Shown here piece after piece: positions 9,201-16,998 of a stretch of DNA of 64,000 nt. The position numbers and the translations under genes were made by a program. The first letter of the stretch is position 1. The number at the start of each line of letters is the position of its first letter. This stretch comes from an uncultured Gellertiella sp. (GTDB taxonomy: Bacteria; Pseudomonadota; Alphaproteobacteria; Rhizobiales; Rhizobiaceae), in NCBI RefSeq assembly GCF_963457605.1, contig NZ_OY735139.1:806001-870000 (forward strand), read 5' to 3'. The notes beneath the pieces are model-generated. The model saw nothing but the letters and a program-made list of their open reading frames with translations. It did no database searches and was not told where the DNA came from.

Positions 9201-9641
9201 CTCATGGGCGGCGGGAAGCAGCCGCACATAGTTTTCCGCCTGGGTGCGGGCATTCATCATCAGCACGTCCCAGGAACGGTTGGCCGCGACCCTGCGGCCC
9301 CGCTGCCCCGTTGCCTCGCCGCCAGGCTGCGGCGTCTCCAGCAGCTTCTTGTCGCCGGAAAGCCGGCTCTGCTTGGCTTCCAGCACGAAGCAATCGCGCT
9401 TGTAGAGATCGATCCGCTTCTGCGACACCGTGCCATCACGCCCGGTCTCGCGCACCACCCGCTCGAAGGCATAGTCATTCGTCTCATGCGACGCATTGGC
9501 CGCATCGGGATGGGCAAGCTCCAGCACATCGCAAAGCTCCAGCAGGAACATGCCATAATTGGCCCGCTCCTGCCCGCCTTCCTGCCCCTGCCACCTCGTG
9601 ATGAACTGTTCGATTCGCCCCTGCATGCCGCCCGCCCCCAT
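6234..9641 (-). CDS. MmeI-like type IIG restriction endonuclease / N6-adenine DNA methyltransferase
   Basis: A single 1135-residue protein. Near the N-terminus is a PD-(D/E)XK-type nuclease motif, D78, E88 and K90 (spacing D-X9-E-X-K as in MmeI). A helical spacer follows, then an N6-adenine methylase with SAM motif I DPACGTG at 424-430, [24 protein letters not shown], and catalytic NPPF at 557-560. The second half should carry target recognition (around [36 protein letters not shown]) and a C-terminal helical domain ending in a winged-helix-like tail. This is the whole plan of MmeI-family enzymes, which cut and modify DNA with one polypeptide. Both catalytic centres look intact. The start at 9641 is uncertain; an in-frame ATG five codons later is possible. 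It lies between the AAA ATPase and the CRISPR array on the same strand as both, consistent with a defence island. A methylase-only role cannot be excluded. Confidence 0.85.
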   Translation of the reverse strand: [1135 protein letters not shown]

Positions 9642-9991
9642 GTGAGACCTGTTTTAGATTGCAAGGCGGATGATGCAAGGGGGATATTGGGGGGATGAAG
9701 GAGGCATCATGGAAGGACGCAAGTTCGGGCAGGCCCGGTGCGCCTGCCGAATGCGAAGCAAATCAACAGCCTCCCCGGGGGGGGCAAAGCGCCACCCGGG
9801 GCAACGCGCCACCCGTTGATAAACATCAATGGCCTCGAAATACCGCCGTCTTCGCCCCTCCCTTCTCCGCCCGCATCATGACCGCAGCAAGGCGCATGCA
9901 CACAACGACACCACCCCGGCACGCGCTCCGCTCCACACCCTCCCGCAAGGCAGGCGATAATATTCCACCGCCCATCCATGGCTTCGCAGGC
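9642..9991. other. Gene-free stretch between the methylase and the CRISPR array
   Basis: GC-rich sequence with homopolymer-like runs around 9776-9835. No frame resembles a protein. It contains the methylase promoter region and the trailer beyond the leader-distal CRISPR repeat. Confidence 0.5.
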
Positions 9992-10285
9992 GCTTCAATC
10001 CACGCCCCCCGTGAAGGAGGGGACTATCCTCGCCGTGGTCGCTGACGATCTGGTCTAGGTTTCAATCCACGCCCCCGTGAAGGAGGCGACCAGGCCCAGC
10101 GCCGCCGTCACACCGATGTCCTGGTTTCAATCCACGCCCCCGTGAAGGAGGCGACATGCCTATTCGCTGCAGCGTGACACTGCCTATCTGTTTCAATCCA
10201 CGCCCCCGTGAAGGAGGCGACTCAACTGCCGGTGCCGGATGGTGCCGGTACTGGTTTCAATCCACGCCCCCGTGAAGGAGGCGAC
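9992..10285 (-). CRISPR. Type I-C CRISPR array, 5 repeats and 4 spacers, leaderless
   Basis: On the + strand the 32-bp repeat starts GTTTCAATCC and ends GGAGGCGAC. On the minus strand it ends ATTGAAAC, the usual type I-C orientation, so transcription would run from high to low coordinates. Repeats lie at 9992-10024 (degenerate, 33 nt, leader-distal), 10059-10090, 10124-10155, 10190-10221 and 10254-10285. Spacers are 34, 33, 34 and 32 nt. The repeat folds as a hairpin (CGCCTCC pairing with GGGGGCG), as needed for Cas5c processing. Only 10 bases separate the leader-side repeat from the IS21-family element. The leader that should lie toward cas2 is absent. Confidence 0.97.
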
Positions 10286-10408
10286 GACATCCGCGTGTTG
10301 ATTTCCACGCAGAACTGAGCCGGTTAGGCGCATAATTTCCATTGAGAACTGAGCCATGTGAACCTTCCCCCCAACGCGGTGAGCGACGGGGGCAACGGAG
10401 TGATCCAC

Positions 10409-11941
10409 ATGGGACTTTTAAACATCATCCGTCGGATGGCGCTGCGCGAGAAGCAGTCGATCCGCGAGATCAGCCGACGCACTGGGCTGTCGCGTAACAC
10501 GATCGCGAAGTATTTGAGCGCTGGTACGATCGAGCCGACGTTCACGGTACCGGAACGACCAAGCAAGCTCGATCCTTTTGCCGACAAACTGGCTGGCTGG
10601 CTGAAGACCGAGGCCGGGAAGTCGCGCAAGCAGCGCCGAACGCTGAAGCAGGTTCATGCCGATCTGGTGGCTCTCGGCTTTACCGGCTCCTATGGTCGGG
10701 TCGCCGCCTTCGCCCGTGAGTGGCGAGTTGATCGGCAACGTGAGCAGCAGACGACGGGCCGTGGCATATTCGTTCCGCTGTCATTCCGCCCAGGCGAAGC
10801 ATTCCAATTCGATTGGAGTGAAGATTATGCCGTGATCGGCGGCGAGCGCACGAAGCTTCAGGTCGCACATATCAAGCTATCGCACAGTCGGGCTTTTCTG
10901 GTCAGGGCATACCTGCTGCAAACGCACGAGATGCTCTTCGATGCCCATTGGCACGGATTCCGCGTGTTCGGCGGTGTGCCATCGCGGGGAATCTATGACA
11001 ACATGAAGACGGCGGTCGATCGCGTCGGCCGCGGCAAGGAGCGACAGGTCAATATCCGTTTCCTCGCGATGACGAACCATTACGTCTTCGCGCCTGAGTT
11101 CTGCAATCCCGCTGCGGGCTGGGAGAAGGGGCAGGTCGAGAAGAACGTCCAGGATGCCCGACCACGCCTGTGGCAACAGATGCCAAGCTTCCCTGATCTG
11201 GCAGCGCTGAACGCCTGGCTGGAACAGCATTGCCAGGATCTGTGGCGCGAGACTGCACACAACACATTACCCGGTTCGATCGCCGACGTCTGGGTCGCAG
11301 AACAGGCCGCGTTGATGGCACTGCCTCCCGCTTTTGATGGCTTCGTCGAGCAGAGCAAGCGCGTCTCGCCGACATGCCTGATCACCTTTGAACGTAATCG
11401 TTACAGCGTGCCAGCATCGTTTGCGAACCGGCCCGTCAGCCTGCGGATATATCCCGAGAGACTGGTGGTTGCGGCCGAGGGCAATATCCTATGCGAACAT
11501 GTGCGGATCATTGAGCGCAGCCACGACAAGCCGCCGCGAACGTTTTACGACTGGCGACATTACCTTGCCGTCATCCAGCGCAAACCCGGTGCCCTGCGCA
11601 ATGGTGCACCCTTCCTGGAATTGCCGCTGGCCTTCAGACAGTTGCAAGATCAGATGCTTCGCCGCCCCGGCGGTGATCGTGAGATGGCCGATATCCTTGC
11701 CCTTGTCCTTCATCACGACGAACAGGTCGTCCTCAGGGCTGTGGAACTGGCGTTGGATGCGGGGGTGGCGACCAAGACGCATGTGCTGAACCTGCTGCAT
11801 CGGCTGATCGACGGCAAGACAATCGATGGTCCCGACATCGATACGCCACAGGCTCTGATCTTGCTGCGTGAACCCAAAGCAAATGTCGAACGCTATGATG
11901 ACCTACGCGCCCGGATCGCAGGAGGCCGCCATGCGTCATGA
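10409..11941 (+). CDS. istA: IS21-family transposase IstA
   Basis: About 510 residues from [22 protein letters not shown], chosen because GGAG lies 9 bases upstream; the frame stays open further upstream. An N-terminal helix-turn-helix ([18 protein letters not shown]) is followed by a DDE integrase core: [19 protein letters not shown] and [10 protein letters not shown] supply the acidic residues, then a beta-barrel-like C-terminal part ([28 protein letters not shown]). IstA cuts and joins the element ends with IstB as ATP-dependent target selector. The gene looks intact and overlaps istB by 11 bases. Confidence 0.93.
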   Translation: MGLLNIIRRMALREKQSIREISRRTGLSRNTIAKYLSAGTIEPTFTVPERPSKLDPFADKLAGWLKTEAGKSRKQRRTLKQVHADLVALGFTGSYGRVAAFAREWRVDRQREQQTTGRGIFVPLSFRPGEAFQFDWSEDYAVIGGERTKLQVAHIKLSHSRAFLVRAYLLQTHEMLFDAHWHGFRVFGGVPSRGIYDNMKTAVDRVGRGKERQVNIRFLAMTNHYVFAPEFCNPAAGWEKGQVEKNVQDARPRLWQQMPSFPDLAALNAWLEQHCQDLWRETAHNTLPGSIADVWVAEQAALMALPPAFDGFVEQSKRVSPTCLITFERNRYSVPASFANRPVSLRIYPERLVVAAEGNILCEHVRIIERSHDKPPRTFYDWRHYLAVIQRKPGALRNGAPFLELPLAFRQLQDQMLRRPGGDREMADILALVLHHDEQVVLRAVELALDAGVATKTHVLNLLHRLIDGKTIDGPDIDTPQALILLREPKANVERYDDLRARIAGGRHAS

Positions 11942-12725
11942 TCCCGCCAGCGCCGCCGTCGTCATCATGCTGCGGAGCCTGAAGATGTATGGCATGGCCC
12001 AAGCCGTCACGGATCTGATCGAGCAAGGTGCTCCGGCTTTTGATGCGGCCGTGCCCATCCTGTCCCAGTTGCTGAAGGCCGAATTGGCCGAGCGCGAGGT
12101 ACGCTCTATTGCCTACCACATGAAGGCTGCCCGCTTTCCTGCGTACAAAGACATCTCCGGCTTCGACTTCACCGCCAGCGAGATCAACGAGGCCACCGTG
12201 CGCCAACTGTACCGATGCGAGTTCATGGATGGGGCGCAGAACGTTGTCCTTATCGGTGGCCCTGGCACTGGCAAAACGCATGTCGCGACCGCTCTCGGAA
12301 TCCAGGCCATCGAGCATCATCGCCGAAAGGTCCGCTTCTTCTCGACCATCGAACTGGTCAATGCTCTCGAACAGGAGAAGGCCAAAGGCAAGGCAGGCCA
12401 GATCGCCGAGACGCTGGTTCGCCTCGATCTGCTGATCCTGGACGAACTGGGATATCTTCCCTTCAGCGCGTCCGGCGGAGCGCTGCTCTTCCACCTGTTG
12501 AGCAAGCTCTACGAGCGGACCAGCGTGGTGATCACCACCAACCTCAGCTTCAGCGAATGGGCAACCGTCTTCGGCGACGCCAAGATGACGACCGCCCTGC
12601 TCGATCGTTTGACCCATCGTTGCCATATCCTGGAAACCGGGAACGACAGCTTCCGCTTTAAAGCCAGCTCGGCTGCCGCAGCACACAAGAGAGGAGAAAA
12701 AGCCAATCCCTTGACCAAACCCTGA
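11931..12725 (+). CDS. istB: IS21-family helper ATPase IstB
   Basis: 264 residues from [23 protein letters not shown]; the ATG at 11931 follows GGAGG by 5 bases and overlaps the istA end, normal for translational coupling in this family. DnaC-like AAA+ features are Walker [10 protein letters not shown], Walker [13 protein letters not shown] and [18 protein letters not shown], ending in [22 protein letters not shown]. IstB remodels target DNA and directs insertion. No damage is seen. Confidence 0.93.
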   Translation: MRHDPASAAVVIMLRSLKMYGMAQAVTDLIEQGAPAFDAAVPILSQLLKAELAEREVRSIAYHMKAARFPAYKDISGFDFTASEINEATVRQLYRCEFMDGAQNVVLIGGPGTGKTHVATALGIQAIEHHRRKVRFFSTIELVNALEQEKAKGKAGQIAETLVRLDLLILDELGYLPFSASGGALLFHLLSKLYERTSVVITTNLSFSEWATVFGDAKMTTALLDRLTHRCHILETGNDSFRFKASSAAAAHKRGEKANPLTKP

Positions 12726-12800
12726 TCAGAAAACCATACTCAGAGGTGGCTCATTTCTCGGTGGAAAAACCGGCTCAGTTCCGCGTGAAAACCAACACAC

Positions 12801-12921
12801 TAGAGTTTGTCAGGGAAAAGTGGAATCCGGTTTTCCCGCTCAAACTCGTTTGAGCGAAAAGACAAACGAAAACAAATTTGCTTGGAGTCTGTCAGGTTCT
12901 ATCTGAACCTGACAGACTCTA
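12801..12921 (+). mobile_element. MITE, short form (121 bp including flanking TA)
   Basis: Begins TAGAGTTTGTCAGGGAAAAG and ends CCTGACAGACTCTA. The ends match each other and the ends of the adjacent IS630-family element (TAGAGTCTGTCAG). Internally it has a short hairpin (CTCAAACTCGTTTGAG) and a right-hand palindrome (GAGTCTGTCAGGTTC...GAACCTGACAGACTC). Compared with the 160-bp copies it lacks one hairpin arm and one copy of the CTCAAAC...GTTTGAG unit. It abuts the IS630 element, sharing the TA at 12920-12921. Confidence 0.8.
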
Positions 12922-12934
12922 GAGTCTGTCAGTT

Positions 12935-13880
12935 TTAGATAGAAGCATATCCTGCATGCGTGATGTATCGCGAGCATTCTTCAGGGGTAAATTCTTTGAG
13001 GAGTTCTCCGATGCGACGCCAAGTCGTTTCAATGGTTCGCTCCTCGGCTTTGCGGACGAGCGTTTTCAGCTTTGAGAACATCATTTCGATTGGATTGAGG
13101 TCTGGTGAATAGGGCGGCAGAAAGAACATGCGAGCCCCTTGTGCCCGCACCGCCTCGCTGGCGGCCTTGCATTTGTGGCTGCCCAGGTTGTCGAGGACGA
13201 CAATGTCACCGGCTTTCAGCACGGGGACAAGACATTGCTGAACCCATGCTGTAAAGGCGATACTGTTGATGGGGCCGTCGAGCACGAAAGGCGCAACGAT
13301 GCCGTTGCGCCGCAGCCCGGCCAAAAAGGTCAGTGTTTTCCAGTGGCCATGCGGCACCTTCGCGATCAGGGGCTGACCGCGCGGGCACCAGCCGCAGGTC
13401 CGCGTCATGTTGGTCTTGACCCAGGTCTCATCAATGAAAACAAGCCGTTCCGGATCAATCCGGTGCTGATGGGCCTTCCAACGCGCTCTGAACCTTGCCA
13501 CTTTCGGCCTGTCCTGCTCACTGGCTACCAGCGTTTTTTTTAAAGGTATTTCCCTGGCTGCGCAGGAACCGCCACACCGTATCGTGTGATACATGGATGC
13601 CAAACGACTGAAGATCGGCGGCAAGGGCTCTGACCGTCCAGTCAGACTTTGCGGCCAGCCGCTGGCGCACCTTCTCTGCCAGGTCACCGCTCAGAATGGG
13701 CTTGACATGGCCGCCAATTTTCGATGGCAGCAGCCCTTTGCCCGAGCGCGAAAGCTGACCGATCCGAACCGCCGAGGCGACCGATATTCCAAACCGTTCC
13801 GCCGCCGCGCGAACAGTCATGCCACCCGTCAACGCATCCGCCACCCGGGCCCGCAAATCAAGAGAAAGAGGCTTCACCAT
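12935..13880 (-). CDS. IS630-family transposase, two frames joined by -1 frameshift
   Basis: The upstream frame (13518-13880, from MVKPLSLDLRARVADALTGG) encodes the helix-turn-helix half: MTVRAAAERFGISVASAVR and WTVRALAADLQSFGIHVSHDTVWRFLR. The downstream frame (stop at 12935) encodes the DDE catalytic half: LVFIDETWVKTNM, IVVLDNLGSHK and SPDLNPIEMMFSKLK carry the D, D and E. The frames overlap at a run of eight A (13534-13541 on the minus strand, TTTAAAAAAAAC); a -1 slip there joins ...TFKK to KTLVASEQ. Both halves are otherwise clean, so this reads as programmed frameshifting rather than decay. GGGAGG precedes the ATG. Confidence 0.88.
13534..13541 (-). promoter_or_regulatory. A8 slippery site for -1 ribosomal frameshift
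   Basis: Eight consecutive A on the coding strand, preceded by TTT, exactly where the two transposase frames must be joined. Homopolymeric A runs are classic -1 slippage sites in insertion sequences. Confidence 0.65.
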
Positions 13881-13970
13881 CCTTGCTGGCCTCCCTTCCA
13901 GCAAGATGCTTGAATCAGAAAAAACACAAAATTGGAATCCCTCCAGATTCAATTTGTCACTGACAGACTC

Positions 13971-14047
13971 TAGTGGAATTTACGAATTTGACATTCGATC
14001 CTCGAGATCGCGGCGAATGGGCATCGAATGTCAAATTCATTCCACTA
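13971..14047. repeat. 77-bp near-perfect palindrome between cas2 and the IS630 element
   Basis: Starts TAGTGGAAT and ends ATTCCACTA. The inner arms GAATTTGACATTCGAT and ATCGAATGTCAAATTC pair, leaving a ~27-base loop. Its right end supplies the TAG stop of cas2. CTAG occurs at both outer edges (13970-13973 and 14045-14048). It may be a small MITE of a different family or a terminator-like hairpin of the cas operon. Confidence 0.7.
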
Positions 14048-14335
14048 GATGATCAGCGGTGCGTTGAGGTCGGTGGCGGGTTTGGCACCGACATGCTCCA
14101 CCCGCCTTTGCCAGTTGGCACCGAGATAGTAATAGCGCAGGCTGTCGAGATCAGGATTGATGATGCCTTCCAGCCGGGCCTTGAGCTTGACCCACTGGGC
14201 CGGGTCCACCTCGATCTCGAAGACGGAAAACTGCACCCGCTGGCCGAAATCGCGGCAGGCTTTTGCCACCCTGCGCAGGCGGGCCGGGCCATTTCCGTCA
14301 AGCGTGTGGACATCATAGGTCACCAGAACCAGCAT
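14045..14335 (-). CDS. cas2: CRISPR-associated endoribonuclease/integration factor Cas2 (type I-C)
   Basis: 96 residues, ferredoxin-like Cas2: [31 protein letters not shown] with catalytic-position Asp in TYDV, then [15 protein letters not shown] and [20 protein letters not shown], typical of type I-C Cas2. With Cas1 it forms the spacer-integration complex. It lies 9 bases after cas1. The stop codon overlaps the outer end of a palindrome, but the protein length is normal, so it does not look truncated. Confidence 0.95.
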   Translation of the reverse strand: MLVLVTYDVHTLDGNGPARLRRVAKACRDFGQRVQFSVFEIEVDPAQWVKLKARLEGIINPDLDSLRYYYLGANWQRRVEHVGAKPATDLNAPLII

Positions 14336-14344
14336 GGCTTTGCC

Positions 14345-15379
14345 TCACTTCCAGAACCAGGGCGGATAGGCGTCGAGATCGCCACGCAGGTGGCGGGCAA
14401 GCATTTGCGCCTGCAGATAGGGCACGAGGCCCAGCGGTGCCTTTTCCTCGAGAAACACATGCAGCCGTTCTTCCCGCTTTCGCTCCTGCCAGGCGGTCAG
14501 CACGGTTTTGCGCGCCTCCTCGCTGAGCAGCACCGCCCCGCCCTCCTGGCGTTCGAAATCGCCTGCGCGCAGCTGGCGGCGGTTGAGGAGCGACAGGGCC
14601 AGACGGTCCGCCAGCACCGGGCGAAGCTCCTCCATCAGGTCGAGGGCAAGGCTTGGCCGGCCCGGCCTGTCTCGGTGCAGAAAGCCTGCCGCCGGGTCGA
14701 GGCCGACGCTTTCCAGCGCCGAACGGCAATCGTGGGTCAGCAAAGTATAGAGGAAGGACAGAACCGCGTTGACGGGGTCGAGAGGCGGGCGGCGGGAGCG
14801 CGCCGTCCATCGCAAACCGGCGTCGGGCGAGCGGATCAGCGTGTCGAATACCGAGAAATAGAGATTGGCGGCCTCCCCTTCCGAGCCGCGCAGCTGGTCC
14901 AGCGCCATATCGGACAGCTCGACCCGGCGCAGGATCCGGGCGAGCCGGTCGGTCACCTCTTCCACTCTGGCCCGGTCTTGCGGCAACAGGTCTGTGCCAT
15001 GGTCGCGCAGCGACCGCATCAGCACTGCGCGCTGATTGGCGATCTTGCCGATCAGGAAGGAGCGGACCACCTCCTCCGGCTGGTCGCAGACCCGGTATTG
15101 CGCCCGCCGCAGCAGGATATTGCCACTGACCGGCCCTTCCAGCCGCGCCAGAAACCGGCCGTTGCGGTCAAGGAAGGTGAGCGTGATGCCCGCCGTGGCC
15201 AGAGCCCCCATCAGCGGCGGCGAGACATAACTGGCCCCGAACACCACCACAGCCGACAGCATGTGCAGCGGCACCCGGCTGCGCTCGGTGCCGTCGATCT
15301 CCGCCACCAGATTTTCGCCATCCTTGCGAAGCGCCGCACCCTCGGTGGTGACATAGATGGTGTTGAGCAGCTTCTTCAC
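14345..15379 (-). CDS. cas1: CRISPR-associated integrase Cas1 (type I-C)
   Basis: 344 residues from a GTG start (VKKLLNTIYVTTEGA), which overlaps the cas4 stop as GTGA; longer upstream openings would run into cas4. The N-terminal beta domain (LHMLSAVVVFGASYVSPPLMGALATAGITLTFLDRNGRFLARLEGP) precedes the all-alpha catalytic domain with GSEGEAANLYFSVFD (metal-binding Glu), PLDPVNAVLSFLYTLL, LDPAAGFLHRDRPGRPSLALDLMEELRP (His and Glu ligands). All catalytic positions appear present. It inserts new spacers at the leader end of an array, which here is missing nearby. Confidence 0.96.
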   Translation of the reverse strand: MKKLLNTIYVTTEGAALRKDGENLVAEIDGTERSRVPLHMLSAVVVFGASYVSPPLMGALATAGITLTFLDRNGRFLARLEGPVSGNILLRRAQYRVCDQPEEVVRSFLIGKIANQRAVLMRSLRDHGTDLLPQDRARVEEVTDRLARILRRVELSDMALDQLRGSEGEAANLYFSVFDTLIRSPDAGLRWTARSRRPPLDPVNAVLSFLYTLLTHDCRSALESVGLDPAAGFLHRDRPGRPSLALDLMEELRPVLADRLALSLLNRRQLRAGDFERQEGGAVLLSEEARKTVLTAWQERKREERLHVFLEEKAPLGLVPYLQAQMLARHLRGDLDAYPPWFWK

Positions 15380-16044
15380 GGGGCGATGTCTCCGGCAAGA
15401 TTTTGCGCGATCATCCGGGCACGCCAGGCCTGAACGGGCCGGGCGATGGCATCGGGGCGGCAAAGGTCGATGAGCGAGCAGGCACGGCAGCGGGCGCGAT
15501 GCGGGGTGGGTGGCGGGGTGCGTCCGGTTTCAAGAATTGCGGCCAGCGCCGCCACGGTCTCCTCCGTCAGGCGGCGCAGGTCCTCATCGAAGGGCACGAC
15601 GAGCCGCCGCTTCGTTTCGGCATAAAACAGCGCGCCTTCCGGCACCGGCCGCCCCGTCATCTCCTCAAGGCAGAGCGCCTGGGCGCAGAGCTGCACCTCA
15701 TCGGCCCGGTGCAGCTTGGGCTTGCCGCGCTTGTATTCCAGCGGCCAGGCGGTGCTGCCATCCGGACCATCGCGAAACTCCACCACATCGGCAATGCCCG
15801 ACAGGTTCAGCCGGGTGGAGGCGAGCGGCAGGGCCATCACCCGGCGAATGCCGCGCAGCTTGCGATGGCCGCCCTTGTCGGCGACCGCGTGCAGCACATT
15901 GCCCTCTGCCGTGAAACGATTGTCGGCCCAGGCCCGCTCGACATGGATCAGCGCCGCCTGCCGCAGGCAATAGACGGCGTGCTGCAGGGCGGAGAGCGGA
16001 ATGGGCTCCCGCTCCTCCCCGGCCGCAATGACGCCGCCCGTCAC
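15376..16044 (-). CDS. cas4: CRISPR-associated exonuclease Cas4
   Basis: 222 residues of the RecB-like Cas4 family. A first cysteine in HAVYCLRQAAL and a C-terminal cluster CRACSLIDLC supply the four iron-sulfur ligands. Nuclease residues lie in GIADVVEF (Asp), WPLEYKRGKPK (E-x-K) and DEVQLCAQALCLEE (QxxxY-like motif with C). Cas4 trims prespacers and selects PAM-containing ends before Cas1-Cas2 integration. It begins 3 bases after the cas7 stop and overlaps cas1 by 4 bases. Confidence 0.94.
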   Translation of the reverse strand: MTGGVIAAGEEREPIPLSALQHAVYCLRQAALIHVERAWADNRFTAEGNVLHAVADKGGHRKLRGIRRVMALPLASTRLNLSGIADVVEFRDGPDGSTAWPLEYKRGKPKLHRADEVQLCAQALCLEEMTGRPVPEGALFYAETKRRLVVPFDEDLRRLTEETVAALAAILETGRTPPPTPHRARCRACSLIDLCRPDAIARPVQAWRARMIAQNLAGDIAP

Positions 16045-16047
16045 CGG

Positions 16048-16998
16048 CTACAGCCTTTCGATGATCTCGACACCTGACGGCAGGGTCTCCCTGTCGATGG
16101 TGATGATATAGTCGGAAAAGGCCCGGGCAGGCGGCAGGTTGTCGAGACGTCTGTCGATGGTGCGAAATTCGCCATCGACATTGCGGCCAATGCGGATCCG
16201 GTCAAACAGGCTGTGGGCCGGGGCATTGCCCAGCGCATTGTCGTGCTTGAAGATGATCAGCCGCCGTGTTGCCATTTCGCCGCGCGCCGCCGATCTGTCA
16301 TGCTCGAACATCGACCCGAGCGCCTCGAACAGCAATTCCAGATCCGCTTCCGAAAAGCCGGTGCGCCCGGCAAACCTGGCGGAAATGAAGCCATGCGCCA
16401 CATAGAGGCCATAGGGCACGATATGCTTGCGGCCCATGGTGCGGTTATCGGTGCGATCGCTGGAATCGTCGCCCTCCGCCTTCTGCTTCTTTTCGCTTTC
16501 ATTGGTGGCTGCCATGCGGGTGATGGAAATTTCAAGCGGCATGATCGGCTCGACGGAATGGGCAAAGGCGATCTGCACGGGACCCTTGACCTGCCCGCAA
16601 TTGACGCCGGTGGACATCACCGCCCCGAAGGTGCGCACATCGAAGAAATTGTCGCACATGAACTTCTTCAGTTCCCCGGCCTCGGTATCGTCGCGCGGGT
16701 TCAGCTTGGCATCCTTGTCGACTTTCGGATCGTCGCGGCGGATCGACCGGTAGGCCTTGCGGTGCTGGTCATTGAGGATCGCCCCTTCCTCGACATAGAT
16801 GTGAAACCCGTCCTGGCCATGGCGGGCGAGATCGACGTAATTGCGGATCTTCCGCTTCAGGCTGACATCCGTCACCAGACCCCGGTTGGTCTCCGGGTCG
16901 AGCCGCGGCAGGTTGCCGGCATCGGGATCGCCATTCGGGTTGCCATTGGTGACTTCGAAAATCAGGGCAAAGTCATAGCGGTTGGTGATCGTGGTCAT
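16048..16998 (-). CDS. cas7: Cascade backbone protein Cas7 (Csd2, type I-C)
   Basis: 316 residues, normal for Csd2. It starts MTTITNRYDFALIFEVTNGNPNGDPD, the diagnostic type I-C Cas7 opening, and contains DVSLKRKIRNYV, FFDVRTFGAVMSTG, GQVKGPVQIAFAHSVEPIMPLEISITRMA and GRKHIVPYGLYVAHGFISA. It coats the crRNA spacer within Cascade. The ATG overlaps the cas8c stop as ATGA, indicating translational coupling. Confidence 0.96.
   Translation of the reverse strand: MTTITNRYDFALIFEVTNGNPNGDPDAGNLPRLDPETNRGLVTDVSLKRKIRNYVDLARHGQDGFHIYVEEGAILNDQHRKAYRSIRRDDPKVDKDAKLNPRDDTEAGELKKFMCDNFFDVRTFGAVMSTGVNCGQVKGPVQIAFAHSVEPIMPLEISITRMAATNESEKKQKAEGDDSSDRTDNRTMGRKHIVPYGLYVAHGFISARFAGRTGFSEADLELLFEALGSMFEHDRSAARGEMATRRLIIFKHDNALGNAPAHSLFDRIRIGRNVDGEFRTIDRRLDNLPPARAFSDYIITIDRETLPSGVEIIERL

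Larger units (their letters stand above)
10296..12797 (+). mobile_element. IS21-family insertion sequence
   Basis: About 2.5 kb carrying istA and istB. The left end begins TGTTGATTTCCACGC and the right end, reversed, begins TGTTGGTTTTCACGC; both continue to a GAACTGAGCCGG core, giving imperfect ~28-bp terminal inverted repeats. A further GAACTGAGCC block at about 10339 is an internal copy, as usual in IS21 multiple terminal repeats. No target duplication is visible, since the right end abuts a MITE after 3 bases. It is inserted directly beside the CRISPR array. Confidence 0.9.
12920..13972 (-). mobile_element. IS630-family insertion sequence with TA target duplication
   Basis: The element body is 12922-13970 (1049 bp). 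Its ends are GAGTCTGTCAGT (left) and its inverse ACTGACAGACTC (right), flanked by TA on both sides, the hallmark of the IS630/Tc1-mariner group. It carries one transposase read through a -1 frameshift. Its left TA is the terminal TA of the neighbouring MITE. Confidence 0.88.

Noticed and set aside
9695-10045. 116-codon frame running into the CRISPR array
   Set aside because: It reads through a CRISPR repeat, has low-complexity content and no ribosome site.
10286-12800. Target-site duplication for the IS21 element
   Set aside because: The flanking bases (CCGCG on the left, CAC then the MITE on the right) do not match; one flank has probably been deleted.
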